From NCBI RefSeq assembly GCF_030407165.1, contig NZ_CP129111.1, positions 3,528,880-3,592,879 on the forward strand: a DNA stretch of 64,000 bases. Direction: 5' to 3'. The stretch is from Fontisubflavum oceani (GTDB lineage: Bacteria; Pseudomonadota; Alphaproteobacteria; Rhodobacterales; Rhodobacteraceae). Shown here one piece after another: positions 44,432 to 53,844 of this stretch; the first letter of the stretch is position 1; every line of letters starts with the position of its first letter. The notes below the pieces were generated by a model. The model worked only from the letters and a program-made list of their open reading frames with translations, had not been told where the DNA came from and ran no database searches. Made by a program: the position numbers and the translations under genes.

Positions 44432-44502
44432 CTCACAAGCTCTTGGGAACGTTAAGTTGCAAGAGCCGACGTCGCATGCCGCCCAATGGGCGTCAACAGG
44501 GC

Positions 44503-44871
44503 TTAGGCCGCGTCAGACAAAACACGGGCCAGTTCAAACAGACGCCGACGTTGATTTTCAGGGATCGCGTAATACGAACGGACAAGCTCCAGCGCTTCCT
44601 TGTCGGCCAGGATATCTCCCGGTACTGCCGTCTCAGTCGCCTTGTCTTCGGCCCCATCCAAGCCTTCGAAGAAATAGGCCACTGGCACACTCAACGCCTC
44701 GGCAATATCCCAAAGCCGCGAGGCACTGACACGGTTCATGCCGGTTTCGTATTTCTGTATCTGCTGGAACTTTATCCCTACCTTTTCGGCCAGCTGTTGC
44801 TGTGTCATGCCCACCATCCATCGGCGGTGGCGCACACGTTTGCCGACATGGACATCAACAGGGTGTTTCAC
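44503..44871 (-). CDS. XRE-family helix-turn-helix regulator
   Basis: A 122-residue protein: GKRVRHRRWMVGMTQQQLAE, KVGIKFQQIQKYETGMNRVS and LWDIAEALSVPVAYFFEGLD form the HTH, followed by an acidic C-terminal helix region (ELVRSYYAIPENQRRRLFEL). Single-copy relatives of this form are common in the family. The target is unknown. Confidence 0.88.
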   Translation of the reverse strand: MKHPVDVHVGKRVRHRRWMVGMTQQQLAEKVGIKFQQIQKYETGMNRVSASRLWDIAEALSVPVAYFFEGLDGAEDKATETAVPGDILADKEALELVRSYYAIPENQRRRLFELARVLSDAA

Positions 44872-45177
44872 TGGTCTTCTCCTTACCTTCTAAAGACTTA
44901 GCCTCGTCAACAGGGCGCGGCGAACGCCGCAATTGGTGCCACTCCACACAGGCGGCGGCCTATCGAGACCGTCTCCGAATAGCAGCTATCAGATACATAT
45001 CCGCAGCCAAGTCAGCTAACGCCTACTATCGCAGGCATAGGTTAAAACTACTCTACCTAGGCGTGTTCAACAATGATGTGGATCAACTAGCTTAGTTTTT
45101 CAGCCTGTCTTCGCGCTGGCTCTTTGCTGCGCCGCAGCTTAGCCTGCGACCGACCCCAAGAGAGAGGATTTCAACAG
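44872..45177. other. Intergenic region, nothing recognised
   Basis: About 306 nt between the divergent XRE regulator and quinone oxidoreductase genes. It is somewhat AT-rich around 45040-45105, a likely promoter zone. No small gene, RNA or repeat is evident. Confidence 0.35.
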
Positions 45178-46137
45178 ATGCGTGCCTATCGCGTAAGTGA
45201 CTTTGACAGCCCCCCTGCCCTAGTTGAAATCGAGACGCCCGCGCCGGGCAAGGGCGAGGTGTTGATTGAAATCGCAGCATGCGGGTTGAATTTTGCCGAT
45301 CTGTTGATGATCAAGGGCCAATACCAAGATACGCCGCCGCCGCCCTTTACGCTTGGCATGGAGATCGCTGGCACGGTGCGAGGATTGGGCCAGGGCGTGA
45401 ACGGGCCCGCGATTGGCGCGCGGGTGGCTGTGTTTGCCGGTCAAGGTGGCTTGGCCGAGTTTGGTTGTTTTTCGGCGGCGCGCTGCATCGAGATCCCGGA
45501 TCAGATGCCGTTTGAAGACGCAGCCGGGTTTCTGATCGCGTATGGCACATCCCATCTGGCGTTAGACCATCGCGCACGGTTGCAGCCTGGCGAGCGGTTG
45601 TTGGTCTTGGGGGCAGCCGGGGGTGTTGGTCTCACTGCGGTCGAGATCGGCGCGCGGATGGGTGCCGAAGTCATTGCATGCGCGCGCGGGGTGGAAAAGC
45701 TGGCCGTGGCCAAGGCCGCGGGGGCCACACATCTGATCGACAGCGAGAGCAGTGATCTCCGCGCCGAGGTGAAGGCTCTGGGCGGTGCAGATGTTGTCTA
45801 TGACGCGGTCGGCGGCGATCAGTTCACTGCGGCGATGCGAGCGACCAACCCCGAGGGGCGGATCTTGACCATCGGCTTTGCCAGTGGCGAGGTGCCGAAA
45901 ATTCCCGCTAATCATTTGTTGGTCAAGAATATTTCGGTGATCGGGCTCTATTGGGGCGGCTATATGGGATTTGCGCCTGAGACCTTGACCGGGAGCTTGG
46001 CGACCCTGTTCGATCTCTATCGCGACGGCGGTCTCAGACCGCATATCGGCGCCCGTTTCCCGCTGGCCGAAGCTGGGGACGCCTTGGCCTTGCTGAAAGC
46101 GCGAAAATCCACGGGGAAAGTGGTCGTGACGCCCTAA
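45178..46137 (+). CDS. Zinc-less MDR oxidoreductase (NADPH:quinone reductase-like)
   Basis: A 319-residue protein. CGLNFADLLMIKGQYQDTPP and FTLGMEIAGTV are the quinone-reductase form of the MDR fold; LLVLGAAGGVGLTAVEIGAR is the NADPH site. The zinc-binding cysteines are absent, as expected. GAGAGGA precedes the chosen ATG. Substrate uncertain; could equally be a crotonyl-CoA reductase-like enzyme. Confidence 0.88.
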   Translation: MRAYRVSDFDSPPALVEIETPAPGKGEVLIEIAACGLNFADLLMIKGQYQDTPPPPFTLGMEIAGTVRGLGQGVNGPAIGARVAVFAGQGGLAEFGCFSAARCIEIPDQMPFEDAAGFLIAYGTSHLALDHRARLQPGERLLVLGAAGGVGLTAVEIGARMGAEVIACARGVEKLAVAKAAGATHLIDSESSDLRAEVKALGGADVVYDAVGGDQFTAAMRATNPEGRILTIGFASGEVPKIPANHLLVKNISVIGLYWGGYMGFAPETLTGSLATLFDLYRDGGLRPHIGARFPLAEAGDALALLKARKSTGKVVVTP

Positions 46138-46271
46138 TTGGCGGCCCGCCAAGACCCGCGTCGGCCGCCCCCTGGTGAAATGTGGCACCACCAAGGCGGG
46201 TTGCCCCTAAATCGCCTTGGCTGAAGCGAAATCCCGCCGCAGCAGCCCCCTACGGAACCTTGAATCAATAC

Positions 46272-46286
46272 GCCCGGCAACCGGGC
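46272..46286 (+). terminator. Compact hairpin after the oxidoreductase gene
   Basis: GCCCGG-CAA-CCGGGC is a perfect 6-bp stem followed by ATTTGGGG, 134 nt beyond the stop. The T-tract is weak, so it may be only part of a terminator. Confidence 0.3.
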
Positions 46287-46379
46287 ATTTGGGGCAATGC
46301 GGCTGCCCTGCACAAGGTCAGGATCTCCGCGCGGCCCCACATTGGGTGGACACACCCGCTTTGAGGTGGAGCGCAGGAT

Positions 46380-48437
46380 ATGCCCGATGGCTATCTGGTC
46401 AGCTTAGGAACGAATTCCGCGCTGGATGCTGGCGACAGCATTTCCGGCGGGCTGGTCACGTTCACCACCGCCACCACCATCGGCGCGGGTCAGTGGGAAT
46501 GGTCGGGCACCTGGAGCGGCACCACGTTCACCAATGAGTTGGAACCGGGCGTCTATTACGAGGCGACCGACGGCAACGTTTATTTTGTCCCCGACTTTGG
46601 GCCGGTCGATACGCTGACCAGTTCAAGCGTCGTCTCTGCCCCCGCCTATTCCCAAGATGACGGGATCGTCGAAGGCACCGACGGCGATGATCTGATCGAC
46701 GGCTCTTATGTCGACGAGGATGGCAGCCAAGTCAGCGGCGGGGCCGACAGCGTTGTGGCGGGTGACGGCGACGACACGGTGATCGCGGGCGGTGGTGCCG
46801 ATACAATCTTTGGCGGCGCGGGCGACGACTCGATCGAAGGCGGCGGCGGCGCTGACGTCATTCACGGCGATAGCGGGCCGGCGGCAGCCGTCACCTCAGA
46901 AGCCCTGGTCTGGGAGAATGTCGCGGCCGATGAGGCCGATGTCTCAGCTGGCTTCACGCAATCGACCGGCGAGATCGATGTCACGCTGAGCTTTACCAAC
47001 ACCGGCAACAACACGCCGGAATTCGAGATCGAATCGACCGACGATGTTTATGTCGGCAGCGGCGAACCTTTTGGCAGCACATCGAGCCTGCGGCTTTGGG
47101 GCGATGGCGACGGGCCGACCTCGACCACAACGATCGATTTCTCGACAGGCAATCCCGCCTATTCAGGCGAAGTCGAAAACGTCCAGTTCCGGATCAACGA
47201 TATCGATTGGGCCTCGGGCAATCACCAAGATGAAGTGACGGTCAACGCCTTTGACGCCGATGGCAATCCGGTCACAGTGACATTGACCCCGGGCGGCGGC
47301 GATACGGTCAGCGGCAATACGATCACCGCCGAAACCGTTGGGGAATCGCCCGACGATCTGGGCGGATCGGTTTTGGTCGAGATTGCAGGCCCGGTGTCGC
47401 AAATCGAGATCATCTATTCCAACCTCGACGATGGCACCCAAGCGATCTGGGTCAGCGACATTCATTTCGATAGTGTGCCGATGCCCGACGGCAATGACAC
47501 AATTGACGGCGGTGGTGGCGCAGACATTATTGATGGCGGCGGCGGTGACGACCTACTGACCGGCGGCACTGGCGATGACACGATCGCCGGTGGTGCCGGC
47601 GACGATACGATCAATGTCGCGGAGGGTGACGTTGCCACAGGCGGCGACGGTGACGATCTCTTCATTCTCACCGATCTCGGTGAAGCCGGCGCGCAAGACA
47701 TCACCATCACGGGCGGCGAAGGCGGCGAGATCGGTGGAGATACGCTTGATCTGAACGGGATTGCGCCGCTGAGCTCGGTCGTGATCACCAATTCCGACGA
47801 CGCGTCCGGCGGGTTGAGCGGGTATGCGATCCTCAACGATGGCTCGACACTCTTTTTCAATGAGATCGAGAACATCATCTGCTTCACCCCAGGCACGCGG
47901 ATCCTGACGCCACATGGTGAGCGTGCGATCGAGACCTTGAAAGCCGGAGACTTGGTGGTCACCCGGGACGATGGCGTGCAACCGATCCGCTGGATTGGCA
48001 GCCGTATGGTGCCTGGCGTCGGCAAGTTCGCACCAGTCCAAATTGACGCTGGCGGCGCGTTTGGGGCCAAGCGGCCACTATTGGTCTCGCCACAGCACCG
48101 GATGTTGGTTGAAGGCTATCGCGCCGAACTGACCTTTGGCGAAGACGAGGTGTTGGTCGCAGCAAAACACCTGATCAATGGGCGCTCCATCAGGCAGGAA
48201 GAGCGTGGTTTCGTTACCTACATCCACATGATGTTTGCCCGGCACCAGATCGTTTATGCCGAGGGCGCGGCAACCGAGAGCTTCCATCTGGGCGATCAGG
48301 GGTTGGAGGCATTGAGTAACGAAGGCCGGGACGATCTCTTTCGGCAATTCCCTCATCTCCGCGCCGACCCGAACGTCTACGGCGACACAGCGCGGCGCTG
48401 CGCCAAGGCCCATGAAGCGCAACTGATCCTCGCTTAG
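46380..48437 (+). CDS. Secreted RTX-type calcium-binding protein with C-terminal Hint domain
   Basis: A 685-residue acidic protein with no signal peptide, which suits type I secretion. Two clusters of RTX nonapeptides (GGxGxDxxx), near residues 130-165 (GGAGDDSIEGGGGADVIHG) and 375-425 (GGTGDDTIAGGAGDDTI), flank a beta-rich domain. Residues about 505-640 form a Hint domain: CFTPGTRILTPHGERAIETL, then VSPQHRMLV. In roseobacters this combination is frequent and the Hint domain is thought to self-process. C-terminal extension carries TESFHLGDQGLEALS. No secretion genes adjoin it. Confidence 0.87.
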   Translation: MPDGYLVSLGTNSALDAGDSISGGLVTFTTATTIGAGQWEWSGTWSGTTFTNELEPGVYYEATDGNVYFVPDFGPVDTLTSSSVVSAPAYSQDDGIVEGTDGDDLIDGSYVDEDGSQVSGGADSVVAGDGDDTVIAGGGADTIFGGAGDDSIEGGGGADVIHGDSGPAAAVTSEALVWENVAADEADVSAGFTQSTGEIDVTLSFTNTGNNTPEFEIESTDDVYVGSGEPFGSTSSLRLWGDGDGPTSTTTIDFSTGNPAYSGEVENVQFRINDIDWASGNHQDEVTVNAFDADGNPVTVTLTPGGGDTVSGNTITAETVGESPDDLGGSVLVEIAGPVSQIEIIYSNLDDGTQAIWVSDIHFDSVPMPDGNDTIDGGGGADIIDGGGGDDLLTGGTGDDTIAGGAGDDTINVAEGDVATGGDGDDLFILTDLGEAGAQDITITGGEGGEIGGDTLDLNGIAPLSSVVITNSDDASGGLSGYAILNDGSTLFFNEIENIICFTPGTRILTPHGERAIETLKAGDLVVTRDDGVQPIRWIGSRMVPGVGKFAPVQIDAGGAFGAKRPLLVSPQHRMLVEGYRAELTFGEDEVLVAAKHLINGRSIRQEERGFVTYIHMMFARHQIVYAEGAATESFHLGDQGLEALSNEGRDDLFRQFPHLRADPNVYGDTARRCAKAHEAQLILA

Positions 48438-48656
48438 ACCAGGACGCCCTCTTCAACTTCGTGCGGAGCAGGTCAAACGATTATCTGTTTCCCGAACATG
48501 CCGCGCCAGCCCATTCACTTTGGCTGTCCAACACGCCACTGACCCGGGTACGCACCTCCCCCTTGGCCGAACGTTTACCCGTTTAAAGACCATCGGCGAT
48601 CCCGATGGCACAAAGCTGGCCAAGCAGGTCTTCAAAGATATGATCGACCGGCTGGA

Positions 48657-49511
48657 TTAACTTGCGCGGAAGGCCTGTCGCACCAGATCGGTTAACGCCT
48701 GGGCGGGTTCATCGCCCGCCAGCTCGGCCCGATACATGTTGATCTTGACCGACGGCAGCTCTGGCAGAGTGCCGTTATGCTGCACCCGCTCCACATAGGG
48801 CGGCTCGGTGCCTGCGATGCTGGCATGAATCGCCAGATCGGCGCTGACCGACGCCTCAACGGTACGTGTTGAATCGCTCTCGACCGCCATTTCCCAACTG
48901 ATCGCATGGGCATCCAGCGCCGACTGAACGGCTTTGCGGAAGATACAGTTATGCTCGAACGCGAGGCGCAGCGGGCGTTGTTTCCAAACTTGGCCATCCT
49001 GCGCCCCAACCCAGACCAAAGGGCGTTCGCGGAGTGTCTCCCCGCCTGTATCCAGATGGTCCTCGGTGGTCAGGATCACGTCGATCTCCCCCCGGTCGAA
49101 CATCCGTTTCAGGCGGGACGTATAAGATGACATCAGTTGCACCTTCATCCGCGGATAAGCCGCATTGAACCGATGCAACACCTGCGGGATCGCGGGATAG
49201 ACGATATCATGCGGTACGCCGAGGATCAGCTCGCCTTCATATTCTTTGGCCGTCAGACGGCCCAGAACCTCGTCATTCAACTCCAACATCCGCCGGGCAT
49301 AGCCCAACATCTGCTCCCCCGCGCCGGTCAGAGACAGCCGCCGCGCGGTGCGGTCCAGAAGCGTAACACCAAGACTTTCTTCCAGTCGCTTGAGCTGCAT
49401 CGACACAGCCGATTGGGTCAGGTTCAAAAAGCCACTGGCCTTGGTCACACCGCCCGCATCCGCGACAGTCACGAAGGAGCGCAGGGCGGTCATATCGAGG
49501 TTCCGAGGCAT
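48657..49511 (-). CDS. LysR-family transcriptional regulator
   Basis: A 284-residue protein. The N-terminal HTH reads LRSFVTVADAGGVTKASGFL, LTQSAVSMQLKRLEESLGVT, LLDRTARRLSLTGAG. The effector domain begins GELILGVPHDIVYPAIPQVL. Divergent from the DUF1127 gene with about 120 bp between; autoregulation and control of that gene are the usual arrangement. Confidence 0.92.
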   Translation of the reverse strand: MPRNLDMTALRSFVTVADAGGVTKASGFLNLTQSAVSMQLKRLEESLGVTLLDRTARRLSLTGAGEQMLGYARRMLELNDEVLGRLTAKEYEGELILGVPHDIVYPAIPQVLHRFNAAYPRMKVQLMSSYTSRLKRMFDRGEIDVILTTEDHLDTGGETLRERPLVWVGAQDGQVWKQRPLRLAFEHNCIFRKAVQSALDAHAISWEMAVESDSTRTVEASVSADLAIHASIAGTEPPYVERVQHNGTLPELPSVKINMYRAELAGDEPAQALTDLVRQAFRAS

Positions 49512-49631
49512 ATCACATTCCTTGATGTCAAACTTCAGAAATATTCGTTTTTAAAATGCACATTCCTGCTCCATATATCAAGCATCGAAATGTCTTCCCC
49601 AAGACCCATCACAAAAACGAAAGGACTTGTC

Positions 49632-49844
49632 ATGGCCCATACCGTTGCACATCACCGCGCCCTCCCTGCCCGCCAGGCAGGCCTGTTCCAACTGATCTCG
49701 ACCGCATTCGCCGTCTGGCGTCAGCGCCGCGCACTGGCCGCATTGGATGCCAATGCCCGCCGCGACCTTGGCCTTTCGAACGAAGAGATCTCGATTGAAA
49801 CGGCCCGCCCGATTTGGGATGTGCCGCAGACTTGGCGCTACTGA
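49632..49844 (+). CDS. DUF1127 small protein
   Basis: A 70-residue protein. AVWRQRRALAALDANARRDL and GLSNEEISIETARPIWDVP are the arginine-rich DUF1127 signature. Members in other alphaproteobacteria bind RNA or influence phosphate and C1 metabolism. Its stop is followed by a strong intrinsic terminator. Confidence 0.88.
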   Translation: MAHTVAHHRALPARQAGLFQLISTAFAVWRQRRALAALDANARRDLGLSNEEISIETARPIWDVPQTWRY

Positions 49845-49899
49845 TAGTAAAAAACTATCCGATTCCCGGCTCGGCGCACGCCAAGATAGCTTGAAAAAG

Positions 49900-49944
49900 C
49901 GCCCATCCTCGCCAATATTCAACGGCAAGGATGGGCGTTTTTTT
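49900..49944 (+). terminator. Strong intrinsic terminator after the DUF1127 gene
   Basis: CGCCCATCCT (49900-49909) pairs perfectly with AGGATGGGCG (49928-49937), and seven T residues follow immediately. The A-tract before the stem gives some bidirectional character. Confidence 0.9.
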
Positions 49945-49980
49945 ATTGCGCCCCAAACGGCCAATTAAGTGGAGGACCAC

Positions 49981-50763
49981 ATGGCAGAATTCGACACGAT
50001 CCGGACCCGCGGCGCAGCCGTTAGCCAGGCCGAGATCGATCAGGGCCTGCGCGCCCATATGAACAAGGTCTACGCCACCATGTCCGGTGGTATGGCGATC
50101 ACCGCGGCCGCGGCCTGGGCGATTGCCAATCTGGCCGTGACCAGCGACCCGACCGGGGCGACGGTGGCGCTGCGCGATGGCGCCTATCTGACTGGTCTGG
50201 GCGAGGTTCTGTTCACAACGCCGTTGCGTTGGGTGGTGATGTTCGCACCGCTGGCTTTCATCCTCTTCGGTTGGGGCGCTCTGATGCGTCGTGGTTCCGC
50301 CGCGGCCGTGTCGCTTGGCTTCTTCGTCTTTGCCGCCGTGATGGGCGTATCGATGAGCTCGATCTTCCTGGTCTTCACGCCCTATTCGATCGTGCAGACC
50401 TTCTTGGTGACGGCCATCGCCTTCGCGGGGCTGAGCCTCTGGGGCTACACGACCAAGCGGGACCTCTCAGGGATGGGCACCTTCCTGATCATGGGCGTGA
50501 TCGGCCTGATCGTGGCGATGGTGGTCAACATCTTCCTGCAGTCACCTGCGATGATGTTCGCAATCTCGGCTATTGGTATCCTGATCTTCGCCGGTCTGAC
50601 CGCCTTCTACACCCAGGCGATCAAAACCGAATATGTCGCCCACGCGGCCCATGGCGATCAGGAATGGCTGGACAAAGCCGCTATCGACGGCGCGCTCAGC
50701 CTCTACATCGCCTTCCTGAACATGTTCCAGTTCCTGCTTATGTTCATGGGACAACAGGAATAG
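49981..50763 (+). CDS. Bax inhibitor-1/YbhL-family membrane protein
   Basis: A 260-residue protein with seven hydrophobic helices. GLRAHMNKVYATMSGGMAIT, MRRGSAAAVSLGFFVFAAVM and QAIKTEYVAHAAHGDQEWLD with ALSLYIAFLNMFQFLLMFMG match the BI-1 family, a pH-sensitive calcium-leak fold. GGAGG precedes the ATG. Ends at a strong terminator. Confidence 0.93.
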   Translation: MAEFDTIRTRGAAVSQAEIDQGLRAHMNKVYATMSGGMAITAAAAWAIANLAVTSDPTGATVALRDGAYLTGLGEVLFTTPLRWVVMFAPLAFILFGWGALMRRGSAAAVSLGFFVFAAVMGVSMSSIFLVFTPYSIVQTFLVTAIAFAGLSLWGYTTKRDLSGMGTFLIMGVIGLIVAMVVNIFLQSPAMMFAISAIGILIFAGLTAFYTQAIKTEYVAHAAHGDQEWLDKAAIDGALSLYIAFLNMFQFLLMFMGQQE

Positions 50764-50786
50764 TCTGATCCGCAACGACTATCGAG

Positions 50787-50814
50787 AGGCCGGTCCCCAG
50801 TGACCGGCCTTTTC
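50787..50814 (+). terminator. Intrinsic terminator after the BI-1 gene
   Basis: AGGCCGGTC (50787-50795) pairs perfectly with GACCGGCCT (50802-50810), loop CCCAGT, followed by TTTCGTTT. Confidence 0.87.
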
Positions 50815-50832
50815 GTTTCAAAGGGGGACCCG

Positions 50833-51294
50833 ATGACAGTGATAAAACGCGGCACGGCACGCATGGACAGCGGCAGATCCGACGATCCGCTGGGGCCTTA
50901 CACCGCCGAGTTGATCAGCGATACCGGCGGGCTCAGCCAATTCGGAGCGTTCATTGAAACACTGCCACCCGACTCCGCCTCATCTTTCAATCACTGGCAC
51001 CTGACAGAAGATGAAATGGTCCTGATGCTGTCGGGCAGTGTCACGCTGATTGAGGACGGCGTTGAAACCACGCTTGAACCTGGCGACTCTGCCACTTGGA
51101 CCGCAGGTGCGGCTGTGGGTCATAACTTGCGCAACGACAGTGATAGCGACGCGCGCTATCTCGTGATCGGAACACGCGCGGCAGGCGACCGCGTGACCTA
51201 TCCAACCCAAAATCGTGTTCTCATCTACGACCGGACCACGGACACCCGCCGGTACGAAACACTGGACGGCCGCCCCAGCACCAAGCCGGGTTGA
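50833..51294 (+). CDS. Cupin-domain protein
   Basis: A 153-residue protein. The metal-binding cupin motif 1 reads NHWHLTEDEMVLMLSGSVTL, and motif 2 GDSATWTAGAAVGHNLRNDS. GGGGGA lies 7 nt before the ATG. Single small-molecule-binding cupin; substrate unknown. Confidence 0.85.
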   Translation: MTVIKRGTARMDSGRSDDPLGPYTAELISDTGGLSQFGAFIETLPPDSASSFNHWHLTEDEMVLMLSGSVTLIEDGVETTLEPGDSATWTAGAAVGHNLRNDSDSDARYLVIGTRAAGDRVTYPTQNRVLIYDRTTDTRRYETLDGRPSTKPG

Positions 51295-51456
51295 GCGTTC
51301 GACGCTCTAGCATCATCGGCAACGATACTCTCGCCAAGCGGCACATCTATGGGTCCTCGGGGAGGGATTCCACGCGAATTGACGAAAACATGAGCCGCCT
51401 GCAACAGTCAGAATGGCACCACTGTCGTTGGAAGGGGGCGCGGCGTCCTCCCCAGC

Positions 51457-51963
51457 TCATATGTCTCGCACCATCTGAACAGCGGGGAAGGTGATGCCGG
51501 GACGGAGCGCGATCTCGATCTCGCCCTGCACTGCAAAGCCCATAGCGGCGTAGAACGGCACGGCCGTGCGGGTGCTCTGACAACTGAGCCGGGTGATGCC
51601 TGCCGCACGTGCTTGGTCAAAGGCATGGCGCAAAATCGCCCCTGCCAATCCCCGCCGCGTGGCCTTCGGATGGGTCACGACATGGCGAATATGCCCCAGA
51701 TCGCGCGGGCCAACGCCACCTTGCGGACCTGAGTGCGTCCATCCACCTGCGGCCAGCGCCTCCCCCTCATGGTCCTGCGCCATGTAGAATGTGCCGGAAC
51801 GCAACAACTCGGGCCGCGCCCGCGAAATGAGTGGCAGCGCCGTGACCAGGACCGAGGGTGGGTAATCCGGTTTCAACAGCACCGGATAGCTCGCCGCCAA
51901 GAGCGCATCGATCGCCGGTGTATCGGCCCCTGAGGTGGGCCGGATGGTGATGTTCTGAGTCAT
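51457..51963 (-). CDS. GNAT-family N-acetyltransferase
   Basis: A 168-residue protein. DLGHIRHVVTHPKATRRGLA and GAILRHAFDQARAAGITRLS are the acetyl-CoA-binding motif A (here TRRGLAG), and STRTAVPFYAAMGFAVQGEI is motif B. Acceptor unknown. The rpmG terminator lies just upstream of its start. Confidence 0.87.
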   Translation of the reverse strand: MTQNITIRPTSGADTPAIDALLAASYPVLLKPDYPPSVLVTALPLISRARPELLRSGTFYMAQDHEGEALAAGGWTHSGPQGGVGPRDLGHIRHVVTHPKATRRGLAGAILRHAFDQARAAGITRLSCQSTRTAVPFYAAMGFAVQGEIEIALRPGITFPAVQMVRDI

Positions 51964-51984
51964 CGCGATTGCCCCTTCTGAACA

Positions 51985-52018
51985 ACAAAAAGGCCGCGGA
52001 GCGAATGCTGCGCGGCCT
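51985..52018 (-). terminator. Intrinsic terminator of rpmG
   Basis: On the minus strand AGGCCGCG and CGCGGCCT form an 8-bp stem with a 12-nt loop followed by TTTTTGTTGTT, 24 nt after the rpmG stop. Confidence 0.88.
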
Positions 52019-52041
52019 AGGTCGGTAGACTGTAAGAAGGC

Positions 52042-52209
52042 TTACTTGATTTTGCCTTCCTTATATTCCACGTGCTTGCGCGCAACCGGGTCGTACTTAC
52101 GTACGACCATTTTCTCGGTCATGGTGCGGGCGTTTTTCTTGGTCACATAGAAGTGGCCGGTGCCTGCGGACGAGTTCAAGCGGATTTTGATCGTGGTGGG
52201 CTTCGCCAT
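52042..52209 (-). CDS. rpmG: 50S ribosomal protein L33
   Basis: A 55-residue protein: MAKPTTIKIRLNSSAGTGHF, then YVTKKNARTMTEKMVVRKYD and VEYKEGKIK. This is the alphaproteobacterial L33 form without the zinc-binding cysteines. It has its own terminator downstream and lies after chrA, from which it is separated by 100 nt. Confidence 0.97.
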   Translation of the reverse strand: MAKPTTIKIRLNSSAGTGHFYVTKKNARTMTEKMVVRKYDPVARKHVEYKEGKIK

Positions 52210-52309
52210 GTCACAGGCTCCTTGGAAGGTCGGGCCGGGGCGCGCGTGCAGCCTCCGGGAATCTCGGAATGAGCGCGCTTTTTATCTGCCGCGCGCCCCG
52301 TGTCAACCA

Positions 52310-53608
52310 TCAAATGCCGGGAAGGAGCAGATGAAAGGCGATGCCGGGCAAAAGCATGAGGGCGATCACCTTGAGGAGGTCCAGCTTCCGCCAGAGCAAG
52401 AGATAACCAGCCAGGCAAGCCAACAGCAGGGCGGGCAAAGAGAGCGTGGAAAGCGTCGGCGTCCAGAGCTGCAACGGACCAAGGGGCTCGCGGCTGACCT
52501 CGGCGAAAAAGACGTTCAACGCAAACCAAAGCGAGAGGTTCAGGATCACGCCCACAACTGCCGCCGTTATGGCGCTAAGCGCGCCGGTCAATCGGGGTTG
52601 GGCCGAAATCCACTCGATATAGGGCGCGCCTGCAAAGATCCAAAGGAAACACGGCGCGAAGGTGACCCAGAGCGTGACGACTGCGGCGGCAATGCCGTAG
52701 CCCATGCCGCCCGCCTGCGCGCCCGCCAGAAAGCCAACGAACTCGGTAACCAAGATCAGCGGCCCGGGCGTGGTCTCCGCCAGGCCAAGCGCGTCCATCA
52801 TCTGCCCGGTGGTCAGCCAGCCGAAATCGCCGACAACTTCCTGAACCATATAGGCCAGTACGGCATAGGCCCCGCCAAAGGTCACCACCGCCAGTTTCGA
52901 GAAGAAAAGCCCGACCTGGGTGAGGACGCTTTCGGGCGCCATAAGCCACAGCGCGGCCAGAGGCGTCAGCCAGATCACCGCCCAAGTGACGATGGTTTTC
53001 AGCGTTTGGCCGCTCTTCACTGCGGGCACGGGCGCGGCATCCGTCGCCCCTCCAGCCATGAAAAGCGCGCCGATCACGGCGGCGGCCACGATGATCAACG
53101 GAAACGGGAGTTGCAGGAAGAAAATCCCGACAAAAGCCGCAGCCGCCAACCCATAAGCCAGCCGCGATGTCAGGGCCTTTTGGCTGACTTTGATCAACGC
53201 CTGGATCACGATGATGATCACCGTTGCTTTGATGCCCAGGAACATCGCTTCGACCAGCGGGACCTGGCCAAAGGCGGCATAGAGCATGGCCAAAGCGAGT
53301 ATCAGAGCCGCCCCCGGCAGCACAAAGAGCATCCCCGCGATCAGCCCACCCACCGTGCCGGCGAGGCGCCAGCCGGAATAGGTGGCCAGTTGCATCGCCT
53401 CGGGGCCGGGCAACAGCATGCAGAAGGACAGCGCGTTGAGGAACTGGCGTTCGGTGAGCCAGGGGCGGTCCTCGACCAGTTCCTTGTGCATCAGGGCGAT
53501 CTGTGCTGCCGGGCCGCCGAAGCTGAGCAGGCCGATCCGGGCGAAGACGCGAGTGAGATCGGCAAAGTCGGGTTGCTCTTTGGCCGTGGTGTTTTCGGCA
53601 ACGCTCAT
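52310..53608 (-). CDS. chrA: Chromate efflux transporter ChrA
   Basis: A 432-residue protein made of two homologous membrane halves, as in long-chain ChrA. The first half has FARIGLLSFGGPAAQIALMH and LLPGPEAMQLATYSGWR, the second FFSKLAVVTFGGAYAVLAYM and ETTPGPLILVTEFVGFL. It exports chromate using the proton gradient. Its ATG overlaps the stop of a chrB-like fragment (ATGA), the usual chrB-chrA order. Confidence 0.93.
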   Translation of the reverse strand: MSVAENTTAKEQPDFADLTRVFARIGLLSFGGPAAQIALMHKELVEDRPWLTERQFLNALSFCMLLPGPEAMQLATYSGWRLAGTVGGLIAGMLFVLPGAALILALAMLYAAFGQVPLVEAMFLGIKATVIIIVIQALIKVSQKALTSRLAYGLAAAAFVGIFFLQLPFPLIIVAAAVIGALFMAGGATDAAPVPAVKSGQTLKTIVTWAVIWLTPLAALWLMAPESVLTQVGLFFSKLAVVTFGGAYAVLAYMVQEVVGDFGWLTTGQMMDALGLAETTPGPLILVTEFVGFLAGAQAGGMGYGIAAAVVTLWVTFAPCFLWIFAGAPYIEWISAQPRLTGALSAITAAVVGVILNLSLWFALNVFFAEVSREPLGPLQLWTPTLSTLSLPALLLACLAGYLLLWRKLDLLKVIALMLLPGIAFHLLLPGI

Positions 53609-53844
53609 GCCGCATATCCTTTCGTCTCGGCGGGGCCTGTCCCCACATAGAGGGCGTTGAAGACGCAGGCCAGACGTGAGAGCCATGCCCGATCCCCATG
53701 ACCTTGGCGTGACAAGCCGCGGATGACCACCGCAACCGGATCGGTTTTGCTGCTCCCCCTTTCGGCAAGCACCATGATATCGGTCAGTTTGACCAAGAAA
53801 CTGGCGCCAAGGGCCCGCGCCCCAAGCCAAGCAATCGCGTCACA
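53605..53844 (-). pseudogene. chrB-like remnant (C-terminal part only)
   Basis: An 80-codon open stretch before chrA begins just after an in-frame TGA at 53845-53847. It reads IAWLGARALGASFLVKLTDI, then VIRGLSRQGHGDRAWLSRLA and CVFNALYV, matching in layout the tail of chromate-resistance ChrB proteins (I.GLSR...D...L.....YDALY). No start codon with a ribosome site is evident and the N-terminal two thirds are missing. Likely a decayed chrB whose end still supports translation of chrA. Confidence 0.5.

Noticed and set aside
46426..47559. Alternative-frame ORFs across the RTX-Hint gene
   Set aside because: GC-rich repeat DNA keeps several frames open. Only the long frame carries RTX and Hint motifs.
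48466..48660. Possible coding remnant ending LAKQVFKDMIDRLD before the LysR gene
   Set aside because: The frame looks weakly protein-like, but no start codon or recognisable family was found. Too short to call.
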